A DNA stretch of 64,000 bases. Source: JAFGJQ01 sp964495075 (GTDB lineage Bacteria; Planctomycetota; Phycisphaerae; UBA1845). A model generated the notes under the pieces. The model made no database searches. It saw only the letters and a list, made by a program, of their open reading frames with translations, and had not been told where the DNA came from. Numbering within the stretch: position 1 is the stretch's first letter; each line of letters begins with the position of its first letter. The DNA lies in contig CAZBUJ010000001.1 of the NCBI GenBank assembly GCA_964495075.1, positions 62,001 to 126,000 on the forward strand, written 5' to 3'. Made by a program: the position numbers and the translations under genes. Positions 1 through 8,249 of the stretch are shown here, piece by piece.

Positions 1-348
1 GCCCACGCTCGCCTCGCCCGATTCGACCATCGCGCGGAACTCGTCATCGTTGAGCCGGCACAACAGTTCGCCGGCCTCGACCCGGTCGCCTTCCTCTACC
101 GGCATCGCTTCGATCTTGGCCGCGATCTCCGAGCGGATCTCGACGTCGAGCACGGCCTCGATGTCGCCCGGTGCGTGCACCGTCTGCACGATGGTCTGTC
201 GCCGCGGCGTGACGACATCGACGTCCAGCGACTCGGGCGGCGCCACGTGGAACAGCGGGAGCTGGTTGTCGTCACGCCGGAGCCAGTTCAGGCTGAACAC
301 GCCGACGATCACCGCGAGCCCCACCGCGAGCGTGATGAACTTCTTCAT
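1..348 (-). CDS. membrane-fusion (HlyD/MFP) adaptor, N-terminal part
   Basis: The gene is cut by the window edge; 116 codons are visible, read leftwards from an ATG at 348. The protein opens MKKFITLAVGLAVIVGVFSL, a single signal-anchor helix. After a linker comes the first half of a biotinyl-lipoyl-like hairpin (around residues 63-105), with AKIEAMPVEEGDRVEAGELL typical of periplasmic adaptors of RND pumps and MacA-type ABC exporters. Such adaptors join an inner-membrane pump to the outer-membrane channel. The upstream YIP1-like gene ends 37 bases before this start on the same strand, so the two are probably cotranscribed; pump genes would be expected to the left of the window. The family is clear. 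Whether it serves an RND or an ABC exporter cannot be decided here. Confidence 0.8.
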   Translation of the reverse strand, partial: MKKFITLAVGLAVIVGVFSLNWLRRDDNQLPLFHVAPPESLDVDVVTPRRQTIVQTVHAPGDIEAVLDVEIRSEIAAKIEAMPVEEGDRVEAGELLCRLNDDEFRAMVESGEASVG

Positions 349-385
349 GGCCGTTGCTCCCCGAATGCCAGGCCTGTGGCACGCA

Positions 386-1144
386 TCAGACCGGCGCCGC
401 CGTCCCGGCGATGGCCGGGACCGTCGCGATCGCGGTTCCGACCACCGCCAGCAGCGTACACGTGGCGATCGCGGTACGACGCGACAGTTGACCGGTGACG
501 ATCAGGCCCGTCGCCACCAGCACCCAGAACCACACTCGAAACGGATCCACCCCCAACAGGATCGACCGGAGGATCCGCGTTGCCTCGCCGGTCGGCACGA
601 GCAGATCGAGCGAGGTTCGGACCTCGCCGGACCGGCAGGCGATCATCATCAGCAGGCGAAGCGCGGCGGCCACGACGTCGATCACCGCGGAGTACACGCA
701 GATGGCCAGCAGCGTCGCGTAGTCGGCCTTGTTCCCCGCCAGGGCGACCGCTGCGAACAGGACGGCTGCGATGAGCATCAAGGACGCGAGCAGCCGGATC
801 GGCGGGCCGACGATCCCCACCATCCGCGCAATCAGCTTCGTGAACGTCGACGCCTCGCGCAGTTTCTCCATCTCTTCGGACAGCTCGCTGCGACGGAGAA
901 TCTCGGCTTGGTCCCTTTCGAGATCGGCCTCCGCCTTGCGGGTCTGCTCGCCGATCGCCCGGTCGACGAACCCGGTCTGGACTGTCGACCAGCCAAGCCA
1001 GACGCTGACCAGGAGGAGGCAGCCCAGCGCCCATCCGTAGGCGGCGTCGTCCGCGATCCGGCGAAAGACCAGACCGGGCGCGATCAACATCTGCGGGGCG
1101 TCCGAGAGATGACGCCACCACGATGGCTTGACTACGGCTTCCAT
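386..1144 (-). CDS. YIP1-like multi-pass membrane protein
   Basis: A 252-residue membrane protein. The order is a short cytoplasmic N-terminus (WWRHLSDAPQMLIAPGLVFR), one helix near residues 38-53, a charged segment (about 60-95, rich in Glu and Arg), then four hydrophobic segments near 107-137, 142-165, 200-215 and 225-248. This arrangement, with the early 'P..vF..ia' motif, matches YIP1/DUF1282-type proteins often found beside exporter genes in planctomycetes. The frame stays open upstream to 1243, but the ATG at 1144 is preferred because the family starts close to this WW motif and the upstream extension is Arg-rich and unlike a protein start. A TATAAT-like -10 for this strand lies at 1217-1222. 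Function unknown; the context suggests a role with the adjacent exporter. Confidence 0.65.
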   Translation of the reverse strand: MEAVVKPSWWRHLSDAPQMLIAPGLVFRRIADDAAYGWALGCLLLVSVWLGWSTVQTGFVDRAIGEQTRKAEADLERDQAEILRRSELSEEMEKLREASTFTKLIARMVGIVGPPIRLLASLMLIAAVLFAAVALAGNKADYATLLAICVYSAVIDVVAAALRLLMMIACRSGEVRTSLDLLVPTGEATRILRSILLGVDPFRVWFWVLVATGLIVTGQLSRRTAIATCTLLAVVGTAIATVPAIAGTAAPV

Positions 1145-1528
1145 GATGTGCGATACCCGTCGTAACGGCAACCGTGGGGCGGCGCCGACGCGTCTGGCGG
1201 GCCGCCATGAACCGCAATTATAGCTCTGTTCGTCGCCGGACACCGGCTATTGACGTCGTACTCCACGTTTTGAACAATGCGTGACAATATTCGACAAGAT
1301 GCGCCGTTACCGATCGGATCGATGGAACGGATGCTCCCGTCGCGTCCGGGGACGACCGGGCGATGGCGCCGCCAGACATACGTTACCCAGCAGATGGCGT
1401 CGGATGCGATCGAGACGCGGGCCCCGTCCGCAAAACGGCGTCGTGTGCCGACAGGTAAACAGCGATCCGTCATGTCAGGCCGTCGCAGGACGCGGCGGCC
1501 GTAGGCGCGTGCGCCGGGGGCTGACTTC
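1145..1528. other. intergenic region between divergent genes
   Basis: No gene recognised. It separates the leftward YIP1-like gene from the rightward MFS-like gene and should hold both promoters. A TATAAT (read leftwards) sits at 1217-1222, without a convincing -35 box. On the + strand TTGACG at 1250-1255 is followed 17 bases later by AACAAT, a weak match. Confidence 0.4.
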
Positions 1529-2893
1529 GTGGATCTCATTCGCGCCGAACGGCTGCCGTTTCTCTGTCGCCGCAACTACGTCTGCGAATTCCAGCACCTG
1601 ATCGCGTGGGGCGTGGTGGCCGGCGTGGTGGAGGGCAATCTCGCCGCCGTGGTGGTGACCAAGACCTTCGGTGGCGGGCCCGTCCTGCTGTGGCTGGCGT
1701 CCACGACCCATGTCGCGATGTTCGTGACGAGCCTCCTCTGGGGCGCCTTGTGCGTGGGCCGGCGCAAGATCGCGCTGATGACCGTCTGCGTGAGCGGCGT
1801 GGCGCTGGCCCTGGCGTCCGTGGCGGCCACGCCGCACTCGCCGGCCGGCGGCACGTTTTTCGTGGCCCAGATGGCCGCGGCCCAGTTCTTCATCACCGGT
1901 GTGCTCACCATCCGGCCCGCTCTCTGGAAATCGAACTACCCGGCCGCGGCCCGCGGACAGATCATCGCGCGGTTCCAGATGGTCCGGGTGCTGACGGCCA
2001 TGGGCTCCGGGCTGGCCGCCGCCCAGTTGTTCGACCAGTGGCCCGGCGGATACCGCCTCGTTTATCCCCTCGTCGCGGTCGCCGGGTTGATCGCCGCCAC
2101 ATTGCTCCGCCGCGTGCGGGTCCGCGGCGAAGTCCGCGAACTCGCGCGGCTTCGCGCGGCCGACGCGGACAGCACGCGGACCATCAGTGCCTGGGAGATC
2201 GTCAAGCCCCACGTGCTGATTCGCGAGACCATTTGCACCTTTCGCCAGGATCCCCGGTTCGGCCGCTATTGTGCGTCGCTCATGTCGGCCGGGATTGGCA
2301 ACCTGCTGGTCCGGGCGGTGGTGATCCAGGTCATCTGCCAGAAAATGCTCGTCGACCTCGCCGTCGGGCTCCGCGTCTACGTGACGAGCGTGATTCTACT
2401 GGAGGTGCTGCCGAAGGTGGTCATGCTCGGCTCGCTCGGACGACTCGGCCGGTGGTTCGATCGGATCGGGATCCTGCGATTTCGCGTGGCGAACGGCGTC
2501 TTCTGGCTCATCTCGATCAGTGCGGGCACGCTCGGCACGCTGTTCGTCGTGTATGCTGATCGCGTCGGCGGGTACGCGCTGACCGGGGCCGTCCTGGCGT
2601 TCGCGATTCGGTCCATCGCCCTGGGGGTCGCGCACGGGGGCGGGTCGCTGGCTTATAACCTCGGGCACCTGCACTTCGCCGAGCCGGACCGGGCGGAAAT
2701 CTACATGGGCATTCATGTGACCCTGAGCGGCATTCGCGGCTTGATCATGCCCGGGGTCGGTCTGCTGCTCTGGGGATGGATCGGCTGGCCGGTGTGGTTG
2801 CTCGCGGCCCTCTTCAGCGCGGCGGGGCTCGTGGGTTACGCCTCGCTGGCCCACAGCGAATCCGTGGCGAACAACAACCAACCCGCCGACTGA
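1529..2893 (+). CDS. MFS-like multi-pass membrane transporter
   Basis: A 454-residue protein with about twelve hydrophobic segments in two halves. The halves are separated by a charged loop (residues about 195-230, R-V-R-G-E-V-R-E-L-A-R). This is the layout of a major facilitator superfamily carrier. The N-terminus is short and cytoplasmic, and the last helix ends near residue 440 before a polar tail. The start used is GTG at 1529; there is no good ribosome site immediately before it, so an internal start is possible. No substrate-specific motif was recognised. It stands alone, followed by a leftward gene, so the context gives no clue to the substrate. Confidence 0.65.
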   Translation: MDLIRAERLPFLCRRNYVCEFQHLIAWGVVAGVVEGNLAAVVVTKTFGGGPVLLWLASTTHVAMFVTSLLWGALCVGRRKIALMTVCVSGVALALASVAATPHSPAGGTFFVAQMAAAQFFITGVLTIRPALWKSNYPAAARGQIIARFQMVRVLTAMGSGLAAAQLFDQWPGGYRLVYPLVAVAGLIAATLLRRVRVRGEVRELARLRAADADSTRTISAWEIVKPHVLIRETICTFRQDPRFGRYCASLMSAGIGNLLVRAVVIQVICQKMLVDLAVGLRVYVTSVILLEVLPKVVMLGSLGRLGRWFDRIGILRFRVANGVFWLISISAGTLGTLFVVYADRVGGYALTGAVLAFAIRSIALGVAHGGGSLAYNLGHLHFAEPDRAEIYMGIHVTLSGIRGLIMPGVGLLLWGWIGWPVWLLAALFSAAGLVGYASLAHSESVANNNQPAD

Positions 2894-3086
2894 CGCACAC
2901 CGCCAACGGCCGCACGCGACGCGGCGAGAGACGCCCCGAGATGATTTGGCGACCGCGGACGACTCGCCGCAACCGGTGCCCACTTCGCCGGCGTGTGCTC
3001 GTCGGCGGCGCACGCGCTCGGACTCGGGCTGCACGGCGCACGCAAACCGGCCAACCGTTCGCGGGCGATGCCGGTTTCGCCAATCG

Positions 3087-4322
3087 CTATTCAACCAGCT
3101 CGCCGCGCACGTACGTGGCCGTTACTGCACGTTCGCCGCATAAGATGTTCTCTACGGGATCGGGCGGTCCGTGCGGATCGAGCGCCACGACGGCAAAGTC
3201 GGCCGACTTGCCGGTGGTCAACGAACCGATCGCGTCATCCCAACCCAGGGCACGCGCGCCGCGGATCGTTCCCATACCCAGCAACGTGTGCGGGTCGGGT
3301 CCGCCCGCCGTCCCGTGCAACCATCGCAGTTCATCCAGTACGGACAGCGACGGACTCGAGGCCAGGCTGTCCGTGCCGACACATACATTGACACCCGCAT
3401 CGAGCATGTCGCGATATCGATGCGGTGCGTGCCCGAACGCCGCGTGCGTGCGGGGGCAGAACACTACGTGCGCCCCGGCGTCGGCCAACTGAAGAATCTC
3501 GGTGTCTGTGACATAGTTCGCATGTGCTATCACGGTGGTATGGATCAGCAGACCCGTGTCGGCGGCCAGTTGGACCGGTCGACGCTGAGGGCACGGCACG
3601 GCGTCATCCCACACCTGCAATCGTGCCAGATACGATTTCAACTCCCCGCGATGTTCAGTCGTGAACGCGGCTTCCTCATCTGTCTCCGCCAGGTGTACGG
3701 CGAGCGGCAGCCCCAGCGCCTGCGCCCGCTCGGCACACTTGCGCAGTCCGTCCGGTTCAACCGTGTAAGGCGAGTGCGGTGATACGCCGATCCGTAGCGA
3801 GGGACTCACGGCGGCGGCGTCCGTCGCGGCCGTGAGCGCGGCCGCAAGGTGCGAACGCATCGAGCCGACCGCGATCACTTCCCCGAACGACACCGCCCGG
3901 AGCGGGGCCTCGCGAAGCAGCGGCCTCACGAGCTCGGGCAGTCGGGTGATGTCACCCACCGCGGTTACGCCCGCGGCGAGGCTCTGCCGAATACCCGATC
4001 GAACCGCAGCTTTGATCTGCGGTTCCGCGTCGCCGCACGCCCACAGGACGCGTACGAGCTTCTCGACCCACGACACGAATCCCTCGTCGGTCGAAACCCG
4101 CCCCGCCAGGTGGCTCAGCTCGAGATGAGTGTGCGGATTGACGAAGCCGGGCAGCAGGGCGACCTCACCGAGATCCTCAACGGGCCCGCCGACGAAGCAC
4201 GAAGCGCGGTCGACGGCGGTGATGCGGCCGTCGCGCACCTCGACCGCGCCGTCGTCAATCACCCGGCCGAGCACGGGCACGACATGCCGTGCTCGCAAAA
4301 CAACGCGGGAAAACGAGTCCAC
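3087..4322 (-). CDS. amidohydrolase of the chlorohydrolase/cytosine-deaminase-like group
   Basis: A metal-dependent deaminase or hydrolase of 411 residues. Visible metal and active-site motifs in order are FVNPHTHLELSHL (HxH pair after the first strand), HLAETDEE (third metal ligand region), a later His in TTVIAHANYV and the Asp of CVGTDSLASSP. These are the signature of the TRZ/ATZ and SAH/aminodeoxyfutalosine deaminase group. A futalosine-pathway deaminase for menaquinone synthesis is possible but is only an inference. The start is taken as GTG at 4322, because the family begins a few residues before the VVLRARHVVPV strand; the frame upstream runs back into gatA in an Arg/Ser-rich shadow. 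It lies 55 bases after gatA on the same strand and may be cotranscribed with gatC-gatA. Confidence 0.75.
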   Translation of the reverse strand: MDSFSRVVLRARHVVPVLGRVIDDGAVEVRDGRITAVDRASCFVGGPVEDLGEVALLPGFVNPHTHLELSHLAGRVSTDEGFVSWVEKLVRVLWACGDAEPQIKAAVRSGIRQSLAAGVTAVGDITRLPELVRPLLREAPLRAVSFGEVIAVGSMRSHLAAALTAATDAAAVSPSLRIGVSPHSPYTVEPDGLRKCAERAQALGLPLAVHLAETDEEAAFTTEHRGELKSYLARLQVWDDAVPCPQRRPVQLAADTGLLIHTTVIAHANYVTDTEILQLADAGAHVVFCPRTHAAFGHAPHRYRDMLDAGVNVCVGTDSLASSPSLSVLDELRWLHGTAGGPDPHTLLGMGTIRGARALGWDDAIGSLTTGKSADFAVVALDPHGPPDPVENILCGERAVTATYVRGELVE

Positions 4323-4377
4323 GCCGCCATCATACCGTCCGGGACGACGGCGTGCAGCGCGGGATCGCCCGGGCACC

Positions 4378-5823
4378 CTATCCCACCGGCGACCGCTGGT
4401 GATGGTCCGTGACCAACTGGAACTGGTGCCCCGCCGCCAACAGCGTTTCCTCGTCGAACGCCGGGGCGATGAGTTGCAGACCGACGGGCAGACCGGCCGC
4501 GTCGAAGCCGCAGGGCACACTCATGCCGGGCAAGCCGGCCAGGTTCAGCGAGGTGGTGTAGACGTCGGCCAGGTACATGGCCAGCGGGTCGTCCTTCTTC
4601 TCGCCGAGTTTGAACGCGGTCGTTGGCGCGACGGGCGAAGCGATGACGTCGACCTTGTCAAACGCCCGCTCGAAATCGCGTCGCAGGAGGGTGCGGACCT
4701 TGAGCGCCTTGAGGTAGTACGCGTCGTAGTAGCCGCTCGACAGTGCGTACGTGCCCAGCATGATCCGGCGTTTGACCTCCGGGCCGAAGCCGTCGCGCCG
4801 GGACTGCGAGTACATCTCGATGATGTCATCCACACCGACGGTCCGGTGCCCGTAGTGGACGCCATCGTAGCGGGCGAGGTTGCTCGACGCCTCGGCCGTC
4901 GCCACGAGATAGTAGCACGCGATGCCGTGCTTCGCGTGCGGCAGGTGAATGTCAATGACCTTGGCACCGTGCTCGCGGAAGACGGTCAGGGCCGCTTCCA
5001 CGGCCGCCCGGACACCGGCGTCGAGGCCTTCGCCAAACGCCTCCCGCGGGATGCCGATCCGCAAGCCCTCGAGCGGGCGCTCCAGGGCCGCCGGGTAGTC
5101 CGGCACCGGGCGGTCGACCGAGGTGGAGTCCCGCTCGTCGTGCCCGGCGATGACCGAGAGCAGCAGGGCTGCGTCGGCCACGGTTTGAGCGATCGGCCCG
5201 ATCTGGTCCAGGCTGCTCGCGAACGCCACCAGTCCGTACCGCGAGACCCGGCCGTAGGTCGGTTTGAGCCCCACGACGCCGCAGAACGAGGCCGGCTGCC
5301 GGATCGAGCCGCCGGTGTCGCTGCCCAGCGCGCCAGGCACCATGCGGGCCGCCACCGCCACCGCCGATCCGCCGGACGATCCGCCCGGCACCCGGCTGGG
5401 GTCCCACGGATTCCGGGTGGGTTGAATGCCGCTGTTCTCGGTGGAGCTGCCCATCGCGAACTCGTCGAGGTTCGTCTTACCCACGATGATCGCGCCGGCT
5501 TGTTCGAGTCGGCCGACCACGTGCGCCTCGTATGGTGCCTCGAACCCGCCGAGGATCCGCGAGGCACAGGTGGTCCGCCCGAACGTGGTGCACATGTTGT
5601 CTTTCAGGGCCACCGGCACGCCCGCCAGCGGGCCCGGATCCTGCCCACCGGCCAGGGCCTGGTCGATCTCCCGGGCCAGCCCCAGCGCCCGCTCCTCCGC
5701 CACGCTCAGAAAGGCGCCCAGCTCGCTGTCTCGTTCCTTGATGGCGTCCAGCGCGGCGGTGACGGCCTGCTCGGCCGTCAGTTGTTTGTTGCGTATGGCT
5801 TGGGTGGTTTCGAGGACGTTCAT
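4378..5823 (-). CDS. gatA: Asp-tRNA(Asn)/Glu-tRNA(Gln) amidotransferase subunit A
   Basis: The amidase subunit of the GatCAB transamidosome, 481 residues, the normal length. It releases ammonia from glutamine to convert Glu-tRNA(Gln) or Asp-tRNA(Asn). The amidase-signature triad is complete: Lys74 in VALKDN, the cis-Ser149 in RVPGGSSGGSA and the nucleophile Ser173 in GSDTGGSIR, with the spacing seen in known GatA proteins. The start ATG gives MNVLETTQAIRNKQLTAEQ, the usual N-terminus. gatC lies 70 bases upstream on the same strand; gatB is not in this window. The organism therefore probably lacks a dedicated Gln- or Asn-tRNA synthetase, which is an inference from the family. Confidence 0.97.
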   Translation of the reverse strand: MNVLETTQAIRNKQLTAEQAVTAALDAIKERDSELGAFLSVAEERALGLAREIDQALAGGQDPGPLAGVPVALKDNMCTTFGRTTCASRILGGFEAPYEAHVVGRLEQAGAIIVGKTNLDEFAMGSSTENSGIQPTRNPWDPSRVPGGSSGGSAVAVAARMVPGALGSDTGGSIRQPASFCGVVGLKPTYGRVSRYGLVAFASSLDQIGPIAQTVADAALLLSVIAGHDERDSTSVDRPVPDYPAALERPLEGLRIGIPREAFGEGLDAGVRAAVEAALTVFREHGAKVIDIHLPHAKHGIACYYLVATAEASSNLARYDGVHYGHRTVGVDDIIEMYSQSRRDGFGPEVKRRIMLGTYALSSGYYDAYYLKALKVRTLLRRDFERAFDKVDVIASPVAPTTAFKLGEKKDDPLAMYLADVYTTSLNLAGLPGMSVPCGFDAAGLPVGLQLIAPAFDEETLLAAGHQFQLVTDHHQRSPVG

Positions 5824-5893
5824 GCTGTCGGATCCGATCGGTGGTGGCGCCGCATCTGACCGCCGCGCAGCCGCCGTGGGGCCGGCCTTCGTG

Positions 5894-6199
5894 TCACGTG
5901 CTCTCCTGATCGAGCACCTTCGGCACGCGGAAGAAAGTGTCGTGCCGTTCAGGCGCGTTCTTCAGAACGGCGTCCGGGCCCGGCGACGGCCGTACTTCAT
6001 CGGCTCGCAGCACATTGTGGACGGGCAGCACGTGAGCGGTCGGCTCCACCGCATCCGTGTCCAGTTCGCTGAGCTGATCGACGTACGCCAGGATGGCCGA
6101 CAGGTCCGAGGCATACCTGCCGACCTCCGCATCCGTCAACGTCAGACGGGACAACGTCGCAATATGTCGGACCAGCGATTCATCGATAGTCGGGGACAC
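5894..6199 (-). CDS. gatC: Asp/Glu-tRNA amidotransferase subunit C
   Basis: The small stabilising subunit of GatCAB, 101 residues from the chosen start. The frame stays open to an ATG at 6322, but the family begins just before the motif HIATLSRLTLTDAEVGRYASD. A GGAGG ribosome site at 6205-6209 (read leftwards) sits five bases before GTG at 6199. That start gives VSPTIDESLVRHIATL and the family's usual length, so it is preferred. The C-terminal part shows the typical LDTDAVEPTAHVLPVHNVLRADE segment that wraps around GatA, followed by a phenylalanine-rich FFRVPKV end. It is the first gene of the leftward gatC-gatA operon. A TATGAT -10 candidate lies at 6288-6293. Confidence 0.93.
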   Translation of the reverse strand: MSPTIDESLVRHIATLSRLTLTDAEVGRYASDLSAILAYVDQLSELDTDAVEPTAHVLPVHNVLRADEVRPSPGPDAVLKNAPERHDTFFRVPKVLDQEST

Positions 6200-6348
6200 G
6201 ATCGCCTCCGTCAAACAGCCTCCCGGTTGGACCTCGCCGTTGGGACCGTATTGGGCGGCCATTGCGTTCCACAACGCGTGTGCGGTATCATAATGGGCGG
6301 ATCTGGGGACGTACAGCTTCATTCACGCCACAGGTCCGCCGGGCAGAG

Positions 6349-6380
6349 AGAGAGAGCCGCGCGAGCGGTCTCTCTTTTTT
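6349..6380 (+). terminator. intrinsic terminator-like hairpin ahead of the PEP-CTERM gene
   Basis: Seven pairs (AGAGAGA with TCTCTCT, at 6349-6355 and 6369-6375), one bulged G, then four G-C pairs closing a GCGA tetraloop of the GNRA type at 6361-6364. A T-run follows to 6380. The shape is that of a + strand intrinsic terminator, yet it lies 35 bases before the PEP-CTERM start with no + strand gene upstream, so it may act as a leader attenuator or stop antisense transcription of gatC. Confidence 0.6.
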
Positions 6381-6415
6381 AGTGCGTACTGGTAACCGAC
6401 ATTGGAGGAATACCC

Positions 6416-7054
6416 ATGGCTTCTCGAATCAACCTCGCGGCGGTGATGGTTTGTGCATGGCTCGTGATTGGGGCGGCAGTCGAGGCAAACCCGTTCACCG
6501 ATTTCGACGACGGAACGCTCCAGGGATGGGAGCCGATTGACGCCCCGCATGGTAGCCATCCCCCTTTCGGCGGCATCCTGGAGGCGGTGCCGACAGGAGG
6601 ACACCCTGACGGGTTCATGCGAGCCACCGATACGGTGACCGGCGGTGGATCCTTGTTCGTGGCCGGGCCGGCAGAGTTCCAGGGCGATCTGCGTGGCTAC
6701 ACGGAGGTTGTGTGGGACGAGTATCTCTACCGGAGGTACCCGATTGCGCGGGGGACGACCGCCGCGATCCTGGGGGCTGACGGCACCTATTGGGAGAGCG
6801 CCGCCCCGGTCGGCGACCTTGGTGTATGGCACACTCGATCCGTTCCCCTGGTCGAGAGCGAGTGGACGCGGTATGGCGGCACCGCCAGTTTCGATGAGGT
6901 GCTGTCCGACGCGCGGTTGGCGTTCAACATGGACTGTAATCAGGCGTCGCTGCCGTCGCTCGAGTGCGGCATTGATAACATCACACTCGTCCCCGAACCC
7001 TCCAGCGTAGTCCTGATGGGGTTCGCGGGTCTCCTTGTTGTGCGACGCCGTTGA
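6416..7054 (+). CDS. PEP-CTERM exported protein
   Basis: A 212-residue secreted protein. Residues 1-25 form a signal peptide (hydrophobic AAVMVCAWLVIGAAV, cleavage near VEA-NP). The body begins FTDFDDGTLQGWEP, a pattern common at the start of beta-sandwich domains in planctomycetal surface proteins. The C-terminus has the exosortase sorting signal: VPEPSSV, a hydrophobic helix (LMGFAGLLVV) and a final RRR. The protein should be cut and anchored by an exosortase system not present in this window. The start is fixed by GGAGGA at 6403-6408, seven bases before the ATG. It is flanked by a terminator-like hairpin on each side. Its ligand or role is unknown. Confidence 0.85.
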   Translation: MASRINLAAVMVCAWLVIGAAVEANPFTDFDDGTLQGWEPIDAPHGSHPPFGGILEAVPTGGHPDGFMRATDTVTGGGSLFVAGPAEFQGDLRGYTEVVWDEYLYRRYPIARGTTAAILGADGTYWESAAPVGDLGVWHTRSVPLVESEWTRYGGTASFDEVLSDARLAFNMDCNQASLPSLECGIDNITLVPEPSSVVLMGFAGLLVVRRR

Positions 7055-7082
7055 CCCGGTTGCGGCAATCCCCGAAATGCAA

Positions 7083-7115
7083 CGAGGGCCACCGCGTTGG
7101 TGGCCCTCGGTATTT
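7083..7115. terminator. shared terminator between convergent genes
   Basis: A perfect 11-bp stem: CGAGGGCCACC at 7083-7093 pairs with GGTGGCCCTCG at 7099-7109 around a GCGTT loop, followed by GTATTT. It lies between the PEP-CTERM gene (+) and rpmB (-), so it can serve both. Confidence 0.75.
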
Positions 7116-7179
7116 GGTGATCCCCTCGCGGCGTCGCGTTATGAAGCGGTCCCGCGCACCTCCGCGGCGCGGCCGATCC

Positions 7180-7452
7180 CTACTCCGACGCCTCGGTCGA
7201 GCCTTCGGGCTGCCAGTTGCGTTTGGGCGGCTTGACGACCAGCCCCATTCGGATCGCCTTGACCGACACCTTGATTCGACAGACCTTCCCGTCGACGACC
7301 GCTCGGACGCGTTGAATGTTGGGCCGGAACATCCGCTTGGTCTTGCCGGTGACCTTGCGGCCGACGCCGCCAAGGTACTTGGCCTTTCCGCGCCGGGCAA
7401 TGCTGCGACCGCTGCGGGTCCGCTTGCCCGTAAAGTAACACACGCGAGGCAT
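7180..7452 (-). CDS. rpmB: 50S ribosomal protein L28
   Basis: Ribosomal protein L28 of the large subunit, 90 residues. The N-terminus MPRVCYFTGKRTRSG is the family signature (M-x-R-x-C-x-x-T-G-K-R). The centre has TGKTKRMFRPNIQ, and the C-terminal half (VCRIKVSVKAIRMGLV) ends in a short acidic tail. The frame is open further upstream to 7479, but the conserved N-terminus fixes the ATG at 7452. It is transcribed alone, away from the ECF sigma gene. Confidence 0.95.
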   Translation of the reverse strand: MPRVCYFTGKRTRSGRSIARRGKAKYLGGVGRKVTGKTKRMFRPNIQRVRAVVDGKVCRIKVSVKAIRMGLVVKPPKRNWQPEGSTEASE

Positions 7453-7524
7453 GACTATTCGCTCCGATAACGGTACCATACGCCAACCGCGGCGCGGGCC
7501 CCCCGCGGGCCGCGCGAGCCCCTA

Positions 7525-7552
7525 AGTCTAGGGTATCGAGCTACTTTTGCAA
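7525..7552 (-). promoter_or_regulatory. candidate sigma70-type promoter of rpmB
   Basis: Read leftwards: TTGCAA (7547-7552), a 16-base spacer, TAGACT (7525-7530). It lies about 75 bases before the rpmB start. Both boxes match the bacterial consensus at four of six positions, so this is a moderate call. Confidence 0.45.
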
Positions 7553-7652
7553 GCCCCCCCTCCCGGTTTTCCCGCACAACCGGGCATTCGGGGCCAACCC
7601 GGCAATCAGAGGCCCCGAATCAACGTTTGGCGTATCAGAGACCGGGAAGCGC

Positions 7653-8249
7653 ATGGGCGGCGGGATGAGCGTGGATGAACTGACGAACCTGATCGAGCGG
7701 GCGCGCCTGGGCCAGGCCGACGCCTACGATGCGCTGGTCGACCTGTACGCCAACCGCCTCTTCGGGTTCCTCTACCGCCTGACGGGGTCGCGCGCGGACG
7801 CCGAGGATCTGCTGCAGGACGTTTTCATCCGGGTCGTCCGCATGCTACCCCGATACGAACACCGCGGGGCCTTGGAGGGGTGGCTGTTCCGGATCGCGAC
7901 GAATCTCGCCCGGGATCACTTTCGCCGCACGCAGCGGACCCCGCCGACCCTGTCGATCCACGCCGATCCCGATCCCGACGCGGGCGGGACCGGTATCCAG
8001 CCTGCGGATTGTGAAACAGAGTCGCCCGACCGGGCCGTCCAGCGAGTCGAAGCGGCCGACGCGCTACAGGCCGCGCTGGGCCAATTGCCGCCGGCCGAAC
8101 GGGAGGTCGTCATGCTCCGCCATTTCTCGGACATGAGCTTCGCGGCAATCGCCGAGGCCATGGGGACCCCGCTCGGGACGGCCCTTGCCCGAGGCCATCG
8201 CGGTCTGGGCAAGCTGCGAAAACTGTTGGAGCAGCACCATGACGCCTGA
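7653..8249 (+). CDS. ECF-type sigma-70 family RNA polymerase sigma factor
   Basis: A 198-residue extracytoplasmic-function sigma factor. Region 2 runs over residues about 22-90 (YDALVDLYANRLFGFLYRLT, then GSRADAEDLLQDVFIRV and the -10-binding EGWLFRIATNLARDHFR). A low-complexity Asp/Pro linker covers about 92-125. Region 4 covers about 130-190 (LPPAEREVVMLRHFSDMSFAA, a helix-turn-helix for the -35 box). The start could be ATG 7653 or the in-frame ATG at 7665. The next gene overlaps its last 11 bases, which suggests translational coupling with its own anti-sigma factor. No autoregulatory promoter was identified upstream. Confidence 0.92.
   Translation: MGGGMSVDELTNLIERARLGQADAYDALVDLYANRLFGFLYRLTGSRADAEDLLQDVFIRVVRMLPRYEHRGALEGWLFRIATNLARDHFRRTQRTPPTLSIHADPDPDAGGTGIQPADCETESPDRAVQRVEAADALQAALGQLPPAEREVVMLRHFSDMSFAAIAEAMGTPLGTALARGHRGLGKLRKLLEQHHDA

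Noticed and set aside
50..1165. Long + strand open frame opposite the YIP1-like and adaptor genes
   Set aside because: Its translation is an Arg/Asp/Gly/His-rich shadow; the - strand shows real helices and an adaptor signature.
4129..5859. 576-codon + strand frame opposite gatA
   Set aside because: gatA on the other strand has a complete catalytic triad; the + frame is a GC-driven shadow.
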